NCBI GenBank assembly: GCA_964293585.1
Contig: CAXYYS010000072.1
Coordinates: 1 to 8,706, forward strand
Reading direction: 5' to 3'
DNA: 8,706 nt
Source of the DNA: JAKVKY01 sp964293585
GTDB lineage: Bacteria > Bacillota > Negativicutes > Acidaminococcales > Acidaminococcaceae
A model generated the notes under the pieces. The model was not told where the DNA came from, did no database searches, and was given only the letters and a program-made list of their open reading frames with translations. Below are positions 1-5,910 of the stretch, piece by piece; positions within the stretch are counted from its first letter, which is position 1, and the number at the start of each line of letters is the position of its first letter. A program made the translations under genes and the position numbers.

Positions 1-151
1 TGCTTTCTGGGGTGGGGGCGCAGCTTTAGCCGCCACGGCGCGCCGCGCTTCCCGGCCACCGGCAGGGGTGTGCCCCTTTGCGCGAACTCCGCCCCACTGC
101 CCCCGCGATCTTAGTTCCAGGTTCTGTGCCTTATTTTTTTACAGACCCCCC
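1..151. other. Non-coding upstream stretch, GC-rich in its first ~117 bases
   Basis: No convincing gene is seen here. The first ~117 bases are clearly richer in G+C than the following promoter, with runs such as GGGGTGGGGG and CCCCCGCG. A small inverted repeat AGGGG-TGTG-CCCCT lies at 64-77 with no T-run after it. One plus-strand frame is open from base 2 to 190, but it runs straight through the promoter and has an Arg/Pro/Ala-biased composition typical of a chance frame in GC-rich DNA. The tail of an upstream gene entering from outside the window cannot be excluded. Confidence 0.5.
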
Positions 152-180
152 TTTACAAAATTATCTTTCAGGTCTATAAT
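152..180 (+). promoter_or_regulatory. Sigma-70 type promoter of glnN
   Basis: The -35 box TTTACA (152-157) and the perfect -10 box TATAAT (175-180) are separated by the ideal 17 bases. Transcription would start near base 187. A 5-base inverted repeat, AGACC (143-147) and GGTCT (171-175), brackets the promoter and could be an operator half-site pair, but it is too short to be sure. This is the best match to consensus in the window. Confidence 0.85.
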
Positions 181-193
181 ACATCCATAAAAC

Positions 194-240
194 AACGAAG
201 ACGTTGTGGAGAAATTCTCTCCGACGTCTTCGTTTTTTTT
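194..240 (+). terminator. Intrinsic terminator/attenuator hairpin in the glnN leader
   Basis: AACGAAGACGT (194-204) pairs perfectly with ACGTCTTCGTT (224-234). Inside it GGAGA (208-212) pairs with TCTCC (218-222) around the loop AATTC. An eight-base T-run follows at 233-240. It begins only about 7 bases after the predicted transcription start and lies before the glnN ribosome binding site, so it should stop most transcripts before the gene unless something prevents folding. That makes it a candidate attenuator and not the end of an upstream gene, since the promoter lies immediately 5' of it. Confidence 0.85.
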
Positions 241-241
241 A

Positions 242-268
242 TTTCCTGCACCTGATTGTGCCGGGAAA
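242..268 (+). other. Second stem-loop in the glnN leader
   Basis: TTTCC (242-246) pairs with GGAAA (264-268) and GCAC (248-251) with GTGC (258-261), leaving the six-base loop CTGATT. It follows the terminator U-tract directly and ends 13 bases before the glnN Shine-Dalgarno site. The A-rich 3' side (264-277) could also pair partly with the U-tract at 233-244, a possible competitor for termination. The loop does not have the A1/G4 pattern expected of ANTAR-protein target hairpins. Confidence 0.5.
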
Positions 269-296
269 AGCAAAAAAGTTTAGGAGGTTTTACATC

Positions 297-2378
297 ATGA
301 CTAGCGTTCCGAAACTGTTTGGTAGTTTAGTGTTTAACGAATCGGTGATGAAGGACAGATTACCTGCCGCCACCTTTAAGGCTTTTAAGAAAGCCGTTTT
401 TGCCGGCGAGCCTTTGGACCTGGCCATCGCCAATATTATTGCCAATGCCATGAAGGATTGGGCTTTGGAACATGGCTGCACCCATTTTACCCATTGGTTC
501 CAGCCTATGACCGGCATCACCGCTGAAAAGCATGAAAGCTTTATCAGCCCCACCGCTGACGGCCGCGTTATCATGGAATTTAGCGGCAAGGAATTAATCC
601 AGGGCGAACCTGATGCTTCCAGCTTCCCGTCCGGCGGCCTGCGCGCCACCTTCGAAGCCAGGGGCTACACCGCCTGGGATCCTACCAGCTACGCTTTTAT
701 CAAGGATGACTGCCTGTGCATTCCTACCGCGTTCTGTTCTTATACCGGCGACGTGCTGGATAAGAAGACGCCGCTGCTCAGGAGCACCACCGTTATCGAC
801 AAAGCTGCCCGCCGCATCCTGGACATCCTGGGTATGCCTACGGAAAAAGTTGTTACCACCGTGGGTCCGGAACAGGAATATTTCCTGGTGGACAAGGCTA
901 TGTGGGAAAAACGTAAAGATTTGATTTATACCGGCCGTACTTTGTTTGGCGCCAAGGTCCCCAAGGGACAGGAAATGGAAGACCATTACTTTGGCATCAT
1001 CAAGAAACGTGTCAAAGATTTTATGAAGGACCTGGACGAGGAACTGTGGAAACTGGGCGTCCTGGCTAAGACCGAGCATAACGAAGTGGCTCCGGCCCAG
1101 CACGAACTGGCTCCTATCTACGCTATCACCAACGTAGCCTGCGACCACAACCAGCTGACCATGGAGTTCATGAAACGCATCGCCTTGAAACATAACATGG
1201 TGTGCCTGCTGCACGAAAAACCTTTTGACGGCATCAACGGCAGCGGCAAACATAACAACTGGTCCCTGAGCACCGCCGAAGGCAAGAACCTGCTGGATCC
1301 GGGCAAGGATACGTATAAGAACAACCAGTTCCTGATTTTCTTAGCTGCGATCATCAAAGGCGTCGACGAATATCAGGATTTGATGAGAGTTACCGTGGCC
1401 AGCGCGGGCAATGACCATCGTCTGGGCGCTAACGAAGCGCCTCCGGCCATCGTCAGCATCTTCCTGGGCACCGAACTTACCGCTATCATGGAAGCCATCG
1501 AAGCCGGCAAAAAATATGTGGCTAAGGATGCCAACATGATGAAACTTAGCGGCAACGTGATACCGGCTGTGGCCAAGGACAATACCGACCGCAACAGGAC
1601 TTCGCCGTTCGCCTTCACCGGCAACAAATTTGAGTTCAGAATGTTAGGCAGCCAGGCCAGCATCGCCTGCACCAACATTTATCTGAACACCATCGTGGCC
1701 GAAGAACTGGACGAGATTGCTTCCAAACTGGAAGGCGCCAAGGATCTGGACAAGGCGGTTAAAAATATCGTCAAGAAAATTTACCACGAACATAAACGTA
1801 TCGTCTTCAACGGCAATGGTTATACCGACGCCTGGGTTAAGGAAGCAGAAAAACGCGGTTTGCTGAATCTTAAATCTACGCCGGAAGCTCTGCCTTACCT
1901 GGTAGCTAAGAAGAACATCGACCTGATGGTTAAACACGGCGTTTTCAGCAAGACGGAAGTTGAATCCCGTTGCGAGATCCAGTTCGAGCTTTACAACAAG
2001 ACCATCAACATCGAAGCTTTGACCATGCTGGACATGCTGCACAAAGATCTTCTGCCGGCAGCCAACGCTTATCTGAAGGATCTGACCACCGAAGCCATGA
2101 ATGCCAAGGCTCTGGGACTGAAACCCGCTACGGATTTCATCGGCACGCTGAGCAAGGCTACGGATAAGATGTACGCTGATGGCAAAGCTTTGGCCAGGGC
2201 GCTGGCTGCTACCGAAAAGATCAGCAACCTGCACGAAGCCGGGATGGCTTATCACGACCAGGTGGTAGCTGCCATGGAAACGCTGCGCCTTAGCGGCGAC
2301 GCTGTGGAAGCTTTGCTGGGCAAGGATTATCTGCCTTATCCTACGTACGGCGATTTGCTGTACGGTATTAACGATTGA
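297..2378 (+). CDS. glnN: Type III glutamine synthetase (GlnN)
   Basis: This enzyme makes glutamine from glutamate, ammonia and ATP in the cytoplasm and is the main ammonium-assimilating step. The 693-residue product has the large size of the type III (GSIII) family, against about 440-470 residues for type I. Family motifs are present in order: the GPEQEY metal-site segment (residues 190-195), EHNEVAPAQHE (260-270), KPFDGINGSGKHN (308-320) and NDHRLGANEAPP (372-383), followed by the NTDRNRTSPFAF segment and a long C-terminal helical region. The start at 297 is chosen because AGGAGG (282-287) sits 9 bases upstream. An in-frame extension back to 204 would run through the terminator hairpin and has no ribosome binding site. 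It is preceded by a promoter and attenuator and followed by the amt-PII gene, forming a nitrogen-assimilation pair. Confidence 0.97.
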   Translation: MTSVPKLFGSLVFNESVMKDRLPAATFKAFKKAVFAGEPLDLAIANIIANAMKDWALEHGCTHFTHWFQPMTGITAEKHESFISPTADGRVIMEFSGKELIQGEPDASSFPSGGLRATFEARGYTAWDPTSYAFIKDDCLCIPTAFCSYTGDVLDKKTPLLRSTTVIDKAARRILDILGMPTEKVVTTVGPEQEYFLVDKAMWEKRKDLIYTGRTLFGAKVPKGQEMEDHYFGIIKKRVKDFMKDLDEELWKLGVLAKTEHNEVAPAQHELAPIYAITNVACDHNQLTMEFMKRIALKHNMVCLLHEKPFDGINGSGKHNNWSLSTAEGKNLLDPGKDTYKNNQFLIFLAAIIKGVDEYQDLMRVTVASAGNDHRLGANEAPPAIVSIFLGTELTAIMEAIEAGKKYVAKDANMMKLSGNVIPAVAKDNTDRNRTSPFAFTGNKFEFRMLGSQASIACTNIYLNTIVAEELDEIASKLEGAKDLDKAVKNIVKKIYHEHKRIVFNGNGYTDAWVKEAEKRGLLNLKSTPEALPYLVAKKNIDLMVKHGVFSKTEVESRCEIQFELYNKTINIEALTMLDMLHKDLLPAANAYLKDLTTEAMNAKALGLKPATDFIGTLSKATDKMYADGKALARALAATEKISNLHEAGMAYHDQVVAAMETLRLSGDAVEALLGKDYLPYPTYGDLLYGIND

Positions 2379-2688
2379 GTTAAAAGGTCACGCCTTCCAT
2401 GCAGGGTTGGCGCCGGCTTTTACTAAAGCTTCACCGCGGCTGCACATCACACACATACAAAGCAGCCGCATCGCTCGAAAGGTCATTTGAGGGGGATTCC
2501 GCCGGTTTAGGGCAGCCTTTGGCTGCCTGCCGGGCGGGACAAAAGTTCATAGCGTAGAACACGAGGAAGTGTGCCCGGAAAATTTAGGCACACTCCCTCT
2601 TTTTATATACAGGACGGCCGCCTGGCCGTACTAAAAAATGCAGCGCCGCTGCCAACCAACATAGAAATTAAATTTAGGAGGGGTTTTT
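2379..2688 (+). promoter_or_regulatory. Structured glnN-amt intergenic region, candidate regulatory leader RNA
   Basis: This 310-base gap has no gene but a dense series of inverted repeats on the plus strand: GCGGCTGC (2436-2443) with GCAGCCGC (2462-2469); CTC-g-AAA (2474-2480) with TTTGAG (2486-2491); a long composite hairpin at 2497-2539, with CCGCCGG (2499-2505) pairing with CCGGGCGG (2530-2537, one bulged G) and GGCAGCC (2511-2517) with GGCTGCC (2521-2527) around a TTT loop; GTTC (2545-2548) with GAAC (2557-2560); and then a terminator at 2563-2604. No convincing promoter was found inside, so amt is probably reached by read-through from glnN or from an unrecognised promoter. I matched it to no riboswitch class known to me. 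Confidence 0.5.
2563..2604 (+). terminator. Intrinsic terminator upstream of amt-PII
   Basis: GAGG (2563-2566) and AGTGTGCC (2568-2575) pair with GGCACACT (2587-2594) and CCTC (2596-2599), with a single A/C mismatch and an 11-base loop, followed by TTTTT. It may simply end the glnN transcript. However, no promoter is evident between it and the amt start 85 bases downstream, so it may act as an attenuator that must be read through for amt expression. Confidence 0.8.
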
Positions 2689-4395
2689 ATGTATGTAGCA
2701 ACCGATACCATCTGGGTTTTATTGGGAGCAGTGCTGGTATTTTTCATGCAACCCGGTTTCGCCATGGTGGAAACGGGTTTTACCCGGGCCAAGAATGCCG
2801 GCAATATCGTCATGAAAAATTTTATGGATTTTGCCCTGGGCAGTATCGTATTCTGGGTTCTGGGTTTTGGGCTGATGTTCGGCAAGGATATCGCCGGTTT
2901 TATCGGCACACCGGATTTTTTTGTGACCGGTGATTATGGCGCCGCTTATCCCAGCATGGCGTATTTTATTTTCCAGACCGTGTTTTGCGCCACCGCCGCC
3001 ACCATCGTGTCCGGCGCCATGGCGGAACGTACCCGTTTTTCTGTATATTGCATCTACTCTTGTGTGATCAGCGCCCTGATTTATCCTATCAGCGGCCATT
3101 GGATCTGGGGCGGCGGCTGGCTGGCCCAGATGGGTTTTCATGATTTTGCCGGCAGCCTGGCGGTGCACAGCGTGGGCGGTACCGCTGCCCTGGTAGGCGC
3201 TTATCTGCTGGGACCCCGTATCGGCAAATACAACAAGGACGGCACCGTCAACGCCATTCCCGGTCACAGTTTGACCCTGGGCGCCCTGGGCGTGTTCATC
3301 CTCTGGTTCGCCTGGTTCGGGTTTAACGGCGGCAGCACTGTATGCGCCACCGGCGACGAGGCCCTGAAGTCTATGAGCCTGATCTTTGTGACCACCAACA
3401 TGGCGGCTGCGGTAGCAGCTACGACTACCATGTGTTTCACCTGGCTGCGGTACGGCAAGCCCGATATTTCCATGACCCTGAATGCGGCCCTGGCCGGACT
3501 GGTAGCCATCACGGCCGGTTGTGACGCGGTCAGTGTGGGGGGCGCGGCTGTGATAGGTCTTATCAGCGGTTTCCTGATTGTCTTTGCCGTAGAATTTTTT
3601 GATCAGAAAGCGAAGATTGATGATCCCGTGGGCGCTGTTTCCGTACATTTTGTACACGGCATCTTCGGCACTATCTGCGTCGGTCTGTTCTCCGTCAAGG
3701 ACGGACTTTTCTACGGCGGCGGCACCAAGCTGCTGCAGATACAGCTCACCGGTGTGGTCAGCGTAGTTTTGTACACCGCGGTGGCCTTGTTCATCCTTTT
3801 TAAAATCCTGGACCACACTTTGGGTTTACGCGTTCCCGAAGAAGACGAGATTTCCGGCCTGGATATTTCGGAGCATAACCTGAGCAGTTCTTACGCCGAT
3901 TTCTTACCGGCGCCGGAACATTTTACCAGGATTGCCACGACCCTGGCCCCGGTAGAACCGGTTACGGCCGTACCGGCTGCGGTTGCGGCAGATAAAGCGG
4001 CTACCGGTAAGGTCAAGATGAGTAACGTGGCCATCATTACCAGCGCCGACCGTTTTGAAGCTTTAAAGCTGGCTTTGGATAAGCTGGGCATTACTGGTAT
4101 GACCGTCACCCAGGTCATGGGTTACGGCATTCAGAAAGGCCATAAAGAAATGTACCGCGGCGCCGTGGTTCCTACCAAGCTGCTGCCCAAGGTCAAGGTG
4201 GAGATGGTCGTTTCCGCCATCCCGGTACAGGCCGTGGTGGATGTAGCCAAGGAAGTGCTCTACACCGGCAGTTACGGCGACGGCAAGATTTTCGTCAGCG
4301 AGGTGGAAGAATCGGTGAAGATCCGTACCGGCGAAACCGGTTTTGATGCCCTGCAGGATTATCCGGTAGAGTATAAAAAAGAGCATACAAAATAA
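2689..4395 (+). CDS. amt: Ammonium transporter with fused C-terminal PII (GlnK-type) domain
   Basis: The product is an Amt/MEP/Rh-family ammonium channel of the inner membrane joined to a PII regulator. Residues ~1-395 are the hydrophobic multi-span Amt domain, beginning LLGAVLVFFMQPGFAMVETG. They carry the conserved pore residues Asp152 and His160 in DFAGSLAVH and the second pore His323 in VHFVHGIFGT. The usual cytoplasmic tail EEDEISGLDISEH follows. An Ala/Pro-rich linker (~405-440) leads to a complete PII domain (444-~556) with ITGMTVTQV, T-loop KGHKEMYRGA, LPKVKVE, the GDGKIF B-loop and KIRTGE. Tyr46 of PII numbering is kept, but Tyr51, the GlnB/GlnK uridylylation site, is Val, and position 49 is Ala. 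ATG at 2689 follows AGGAGGGG (2676-2683) by 5 bases. PII normally binds Amt in trans to close it; here it is tethered. A transporter-plus-sensor role beside glnN is inferred. Confidence 0.95.
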   Translation: MYVATDTIWVLLGAVLVFFMQPGFAMVETGFTRAKNAGNIVMKNFMDFALGSIVFWVLGFGLMFGKDIAGFIGTPDFFVTGDYGAAYPSMAYFIFQTVFCATAATIVSGAMAERTRFSVYCIYSCVISALIYPISGHWIWGGGWLAQMGFHDFAGSLAVHSVGGTAALVGAYLLGPRIGKYNKDGTVNAIPGHSLTLGALGVFILWFAWFGFNGGSTVCATGDEALKSMSLIFVTTNMAAAVAATTTMCFTWLRYGKPDISMTLNAALAGLVAITAGCDAVSVGGAAVIGLISGFLIVFAVEFFDQKAKIDDPVGAVSVHFVHGIFGTICVGLFSVKDGLFYGGGTKLLQIQLTGVVSVVLYTAVALFILFKILDHTLGLRVPEEDEISGLDISEHNLSSSYADFLPAPEHFTRIATTLAPVEPVTAVPAAVAADKAATGKVKMSNVAIITSADRFEALKLALDKLGITGMTVTQVMGYGIQKGHKEMYRGAVVPTKLLPKVKVEMVVSAIPVQAVVDVAKEVLYTGSYGDGKIFVSEVEESVKIRTGETGFDALQDYPVEYKKEHTK

Positions 4396-4411
4396 TAAGG
4401 AAGCATAAGGA

Positions 4412-4441
4412 AAAGACCTCCGGCAAATGCCGGAGGTCTTT
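4412..4441. terminator. Bidirectional terminator between convergent genes
   Basis: AAAGACCTCCGGCA (4412-4425) is a perfect 14-base match to TGCCGGAGGTCTTT (4428-4441) around an AA spacer. The A- and T-ends of the stem serve as the U-tract in both directions. It lies 16 bases after the amt-PII stop and between the + strand nitrogen genes and the - strand exported-protein genes, as expected for a shared terminator. The U-tract is short on the plus strand (CTTT), so termination may be incomplete. Confidence 0.8.
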
Positions 4442-4474
4442 CGATTAGAAGGGGTAAAAATATGAAGGGGTTTT

Positions 4475-4501
4475 CTGCCGGGGAACAAGCATCTCCGGCA
4501 G
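4475..4501. repeat. Inverted repeat downstream of the LTxxQ gene
   Basis: CTGCCGGGGA (4475-4484) pairs with TCTCCGGCAG (4492-4501), with one G/T wobble and a 7-base loop. On the minus strand it lies just after the stop codon at 4525 and is followed by AAAA, not T's, so it is not a normal intrinsic terminator. It may protect the 3' end of the minus-strand mRNA before the terminator at 4412-4441. Confidence 0.4.
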
Positions 4502-4524
4502 ACCGTCACCATTACAAACTAAAC

Positions 4525-5232
4525 TTACTTGGATTCGCCTTCAGCAGGCGGGGGCAGAGCCGGTCCCGGTCCCATAGGATGGTGCTGCCGGAAATTTTCA
4601 TTGCCGTAGCCTTTCATCTGCATAGGTCCCATGCCTTCTTTGCGGGGATGATCCTTGCGCCATTGTTCTTTCTCGGCGGGGGTCATCTTCTGCCATTTAG
4701 CGCGGAACTCAGCCCGTTCCTTCTGAATCTGGGCATCGCGTTTCAGGAACGCTTCTTTTTGTTCCGCGGTCATGCCTTTGGTACGTTCCTTCAGCATCTT
4801 TTCATGCTGTTTGGTACGGTACTCTTCCCGTTGGGCGGGAGTCATCTTGTCCCATTTAGCCTTGAACTCGGCGCGTTCCTTGTCCCGTTTGGCAATCTCC
4901 TTTTGGAACTTTTCCTGTTCCTCCGGGGTCATGTTCTTCATCTGTTCTTCACGAACAGCTTTTTGGAACTGGTTATGCGCGGTGCGGCGCTGCTCGGGAG
5001 TCATGTTCTGCCAGTTGGCGAACAGTTCCTTGCGCTTAGCGTCCAGGCGTTCACGTTGCAGACCGGTCAGCTTGGGCAGCTGTTGGGGTCCGTGGCCTTT
5101 CTGGAAGGCTCCGGGAGGCGGCGGAGGCGGCAGGTTATCCTTGCTGTTGTCGGTAGCAGCAAAGGCGGAACCGGCCATCAAAGCTGCCAGTACCCCGGCC
5201 AGGGCTAAAGATTTTTTCAGATTAGTTTTCAT
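4525..5232 (-). CDS. Exported LTxxQ (Spy/CpxP-like) protein with repeated MTxxQ helices
   Basis: This is a 235-residue exported protein. Residues 1-25 are a signal peptide (Lys-rich start, LALAGVLAALMAG core, SAFA cleavage site). A Pro-rich segment (35-53, with six consecutive prolines) follows, then a highly charged helical body. The body holds LTGLQ at 55-59, the LTxxQ motif of Spy/CpxP periplasmic chaperones, and related MTP/MTA motifs at 77, 101, 130, 154 and 183. The last four form two copies of a 53-residue unit, also visible in the DNA. The C-terminus is rich in Met, His, Gly and Pro. The start at 5232 is chosen because AAGGAG (5247-5242) lies 9 bases upstream; an ATG two codons earlier would be only 3 bases away. 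It is longer than typical Spy (~160 residues). Chaperone or metal-stress function is inferred from the family only. It probably shares a transcript with the gene at 5285-5860. Confidence 0.85.
   Translation of the reverse strand: MKTNLKKSLALAGVLAALMAGSAFAATDNSKDNLPPPPPPGAFQKGHGPQQLPKLTGLQRERLDAKRKELFANWQNMTPEQRRTAHNQFQKAVREEQMKNMTPEEQEKFQKEIAKRDKERAEFKAKWDKMTPAQREEYRTKQHEKMLKERTKGMTAEQKEAFLKRDAQIQKERAEFRAKWQKMTPAEKEQWRKDHPRKEGMGPMQMKGYGNENFRQHHPMGPGPALPPPAEGESK
4648..4932 (-). repeat. Tandem 159-bp (53-codon) duplication inside the LTxxQ gene
   Basis: Residues 101-153 and 154-195 align as two units (the second shortened), each with an MT(P/A)xE/Q start, a KERAEF(K/R)AKW core and a KMTPA motif 29 residues in. 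The DNA offset is exactly 159 bases: compare TCATCTTCTGCCATTTAG from 4683 with TCATCTTGTCCCATTTAG from 4842. The copies have diverged, so this is an old in-frame duplication. Confidence 0.75.
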
Positions 5233-5255
5233 GGTCATTCACTCCTTGTCTTTTA

Positions 5256-5272
5256 CTCCTAAATATTAGGGG
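5256..5272 (-). other. Intercistronic stem-loop between the two exported-protein genes
   Basis: CTCCTAA (5256-5262) pairs with TTAGGGG (5266-5272), including one G/T wobble, around a 3-base loop. It lies in the 52-base gap between the minus-strand genes. No T-run follows on the minus strand, so it does not look like a terminator, and the genes are probably co-transcribed. It could modulate mRNA processing or stability between them. Confidence 0.35.
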
Positions 5273-5284
5273 CGTTGCCGAAAC

Positions 5285-5860
5285 TTATTTAGCTTCAGCG
5301 GGTTTTTGAATATTGGTGTAACCGTGGTTCTTGTCGTAAGAATTGTTTTCCTTCAGAGCTTCTTCCTGGGTCTTGACGTCTTTCTTCCAAGCCTGGTTGG
5401 CAGTCTTGGCTTCATGCTTGGCGTCCTTCTTGATTTCCTTCATCTCATGATGGCTGTCGCTCTTTGCATCCTTGCTGATGTTGGTGTAGCCATGGCTCTT
5501 ATCGTAAGAGTTGTTTTCCTTACGAGCTTCTTCCTGGGTCTTAACGTCTTTCTTCCAAGCCTGGTTGGCAGTCTTGGCTTCATGCTTGGCGTCCTTCTTG
5601 ATTTCCTTCATCTCGTGACGGCTGTCTTTCTTGACTTCCTTCATATCGTGCTTAGCATCCTTGTTGATATTGGTGTAGCCGTGATGCTGGTCATACTTGG
5701 CGTTAGCTTTTTGAGCTTCCGTCTGGTTCTTTACATCCTGTTGCCAGGAAATATCGGAGCCTACCGGCTTAACTTGTTCTTCGGCGGCAAAAGCGGAACC
5801 TGCCAATACTGCGGCTAAAACGCCGGCAATTGCTAAGGATTTCTTAAAACTGTTCTTCAT
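5285..5860 (-). CDS. Exported repeat protein with HGYTNI modules, unknown function
   Basis: I do not recognise the family. The 191-residue product starts with a signal peptide almost identical to that of the downstream LTxxQ protein (core LAIAGVLAAVLAGSAFA, cleaved about residue 25). The mature part is 2.5 tandem modules: W-x2-DVK-x-Q-x-EA, then YDxxHGYTNI (HGYTNI at 60-65, 123-128, 179-184), then a Lys/Glu/His helix ending KHEAKTANQ. Tryptophans at 39, 102 and 158 mark module starts 63 and 56 residues apart. In module 1 the helix is three 11-residue units, KDAKHDMKEVK, KDSRHEMKEIK and KDAKHEAKTAN (67-99); module 2 lacks 7 of these residues. Eleven-residue periodicity suggests an amphipathic or LEA-like helix, and the many His could bind metal; both ideas are inference. 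ATG at 5860 follows AAGGAG (5875-5870) by 9 bases; the earlier ATG at 5878 overlaps that site. Confidence 0.85.
   Translation of the reverse strand: MKNSFKKSLAIAGVLAAVLAGSAFAAEEQVKPVGSDISWQQDVKNQTEAQKANAKYDQHHGYTNINKDAKHDMKEVKKDSRHEMKEIKKDAKHEAKTANQAWKKDVKTQEEARKENNSYDKSHGYTNISKDAKSDSHHEMKEIKKDAKHEAKTANQAWKKDVKTQEEALKENNSYDKNHGYTNIQKPAEAK
5313..5626 (-). repeat. Near-identical 146-bp direct repeats (168-bp period) in the HGYTNI gene
   Basis: Bases 5313-5458 and 5481-5626 are nearly identical, both running from TTGGTGTA to GGCTGTC, with identical long internal stretches around TCTTTCTTCCAAGCCTGG. A more diverged third copy starts at 5670, 189 bases from the second. All offsets are multiples of three (56 and 63 codons), so they expand the protein in frame. 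The high DNA identity implies recent duplication or ongoing homogenisation, and copy number may vary between strains. Confidence 0.9.
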
Positions 5861-5886
5861 AAATATCCACTCCTTCAAATTTATTG

Positions 5887-5902
5887 CTGAAGCTTGCTTC
5901 AG
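5887..5902 (-). other. 5'-end stem-loop in the leader of the minus-strand operon
   Basis: CTGAAGC (5887-5893) and GCTTCAG (5896-5902) form a perfect 7-base stem with a 2-base spacer. With the -10 box at 5916-5911, the minus-strand transcript should start near 5904, so this hairpin would sit at the extreme 5' end of the mRNA. Such 5' hairpins are known to protect messages for abundant envelope proteins (ompA in E. coli is the classic case). The same role here is inference. Confidence 0.5.
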
Positions 5903-5910
5903 TAACCTTA

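Noticed and set aside
194..268. ANTAR-type dual-hexaloop antitermination site in the glnN leader
   Set aside because: Only one hairpin has a six-base loop (CTGATT) and it lacks the A1/G4 pattern; the order and position relative to the terminator are also wrong.
2408..2424. Possible sigma-54 promoter (TTGGC...) upstream of amt
   Set aside because: The -24 GG is present, but the required GC at -12 is missing.
2431..2443. ACCGCGG resembling part of a T-box motif upstream of amt
   Set aside because: The preceding AGGGTGG part of the T-box sequence is absent, and there is no specifier-loop arrangement.
2719..3816. Long open frame on the minus strand (365 codons)
   Set aside because: It lies wholly opposite the amt-PII gene, whose protein has clear family motifs. 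Its own translation is Gly/His/Gln-rich with no recognisable domain, a typical antisense shadow.
4462..5208. Plus-strand open frame opposite the LTxxQ gene, with hydrophobic Leu/Phe-rich translation
   Set aside because: The hydrophobic look comes from reading Glu/Lys codons backwards. The minus-strand frame has a signal peptide, a ribosome binding site and family motifs.
5313..5700. CRISPR-like regularly spaced repeats
   Set aside because: The repeats are long, in frame, uneven in spacing (168 and 189 bases) and lie inside an intact coding sequence.
5306..5818. Plus-strand open frame that looks like a membrane protein with repeats
   Set aside because: It is the complement of the Lys/Glu-rich repeat gene on the minus strand. 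It has no good ribosome binding site and its apparent repeats are those of the real gene.
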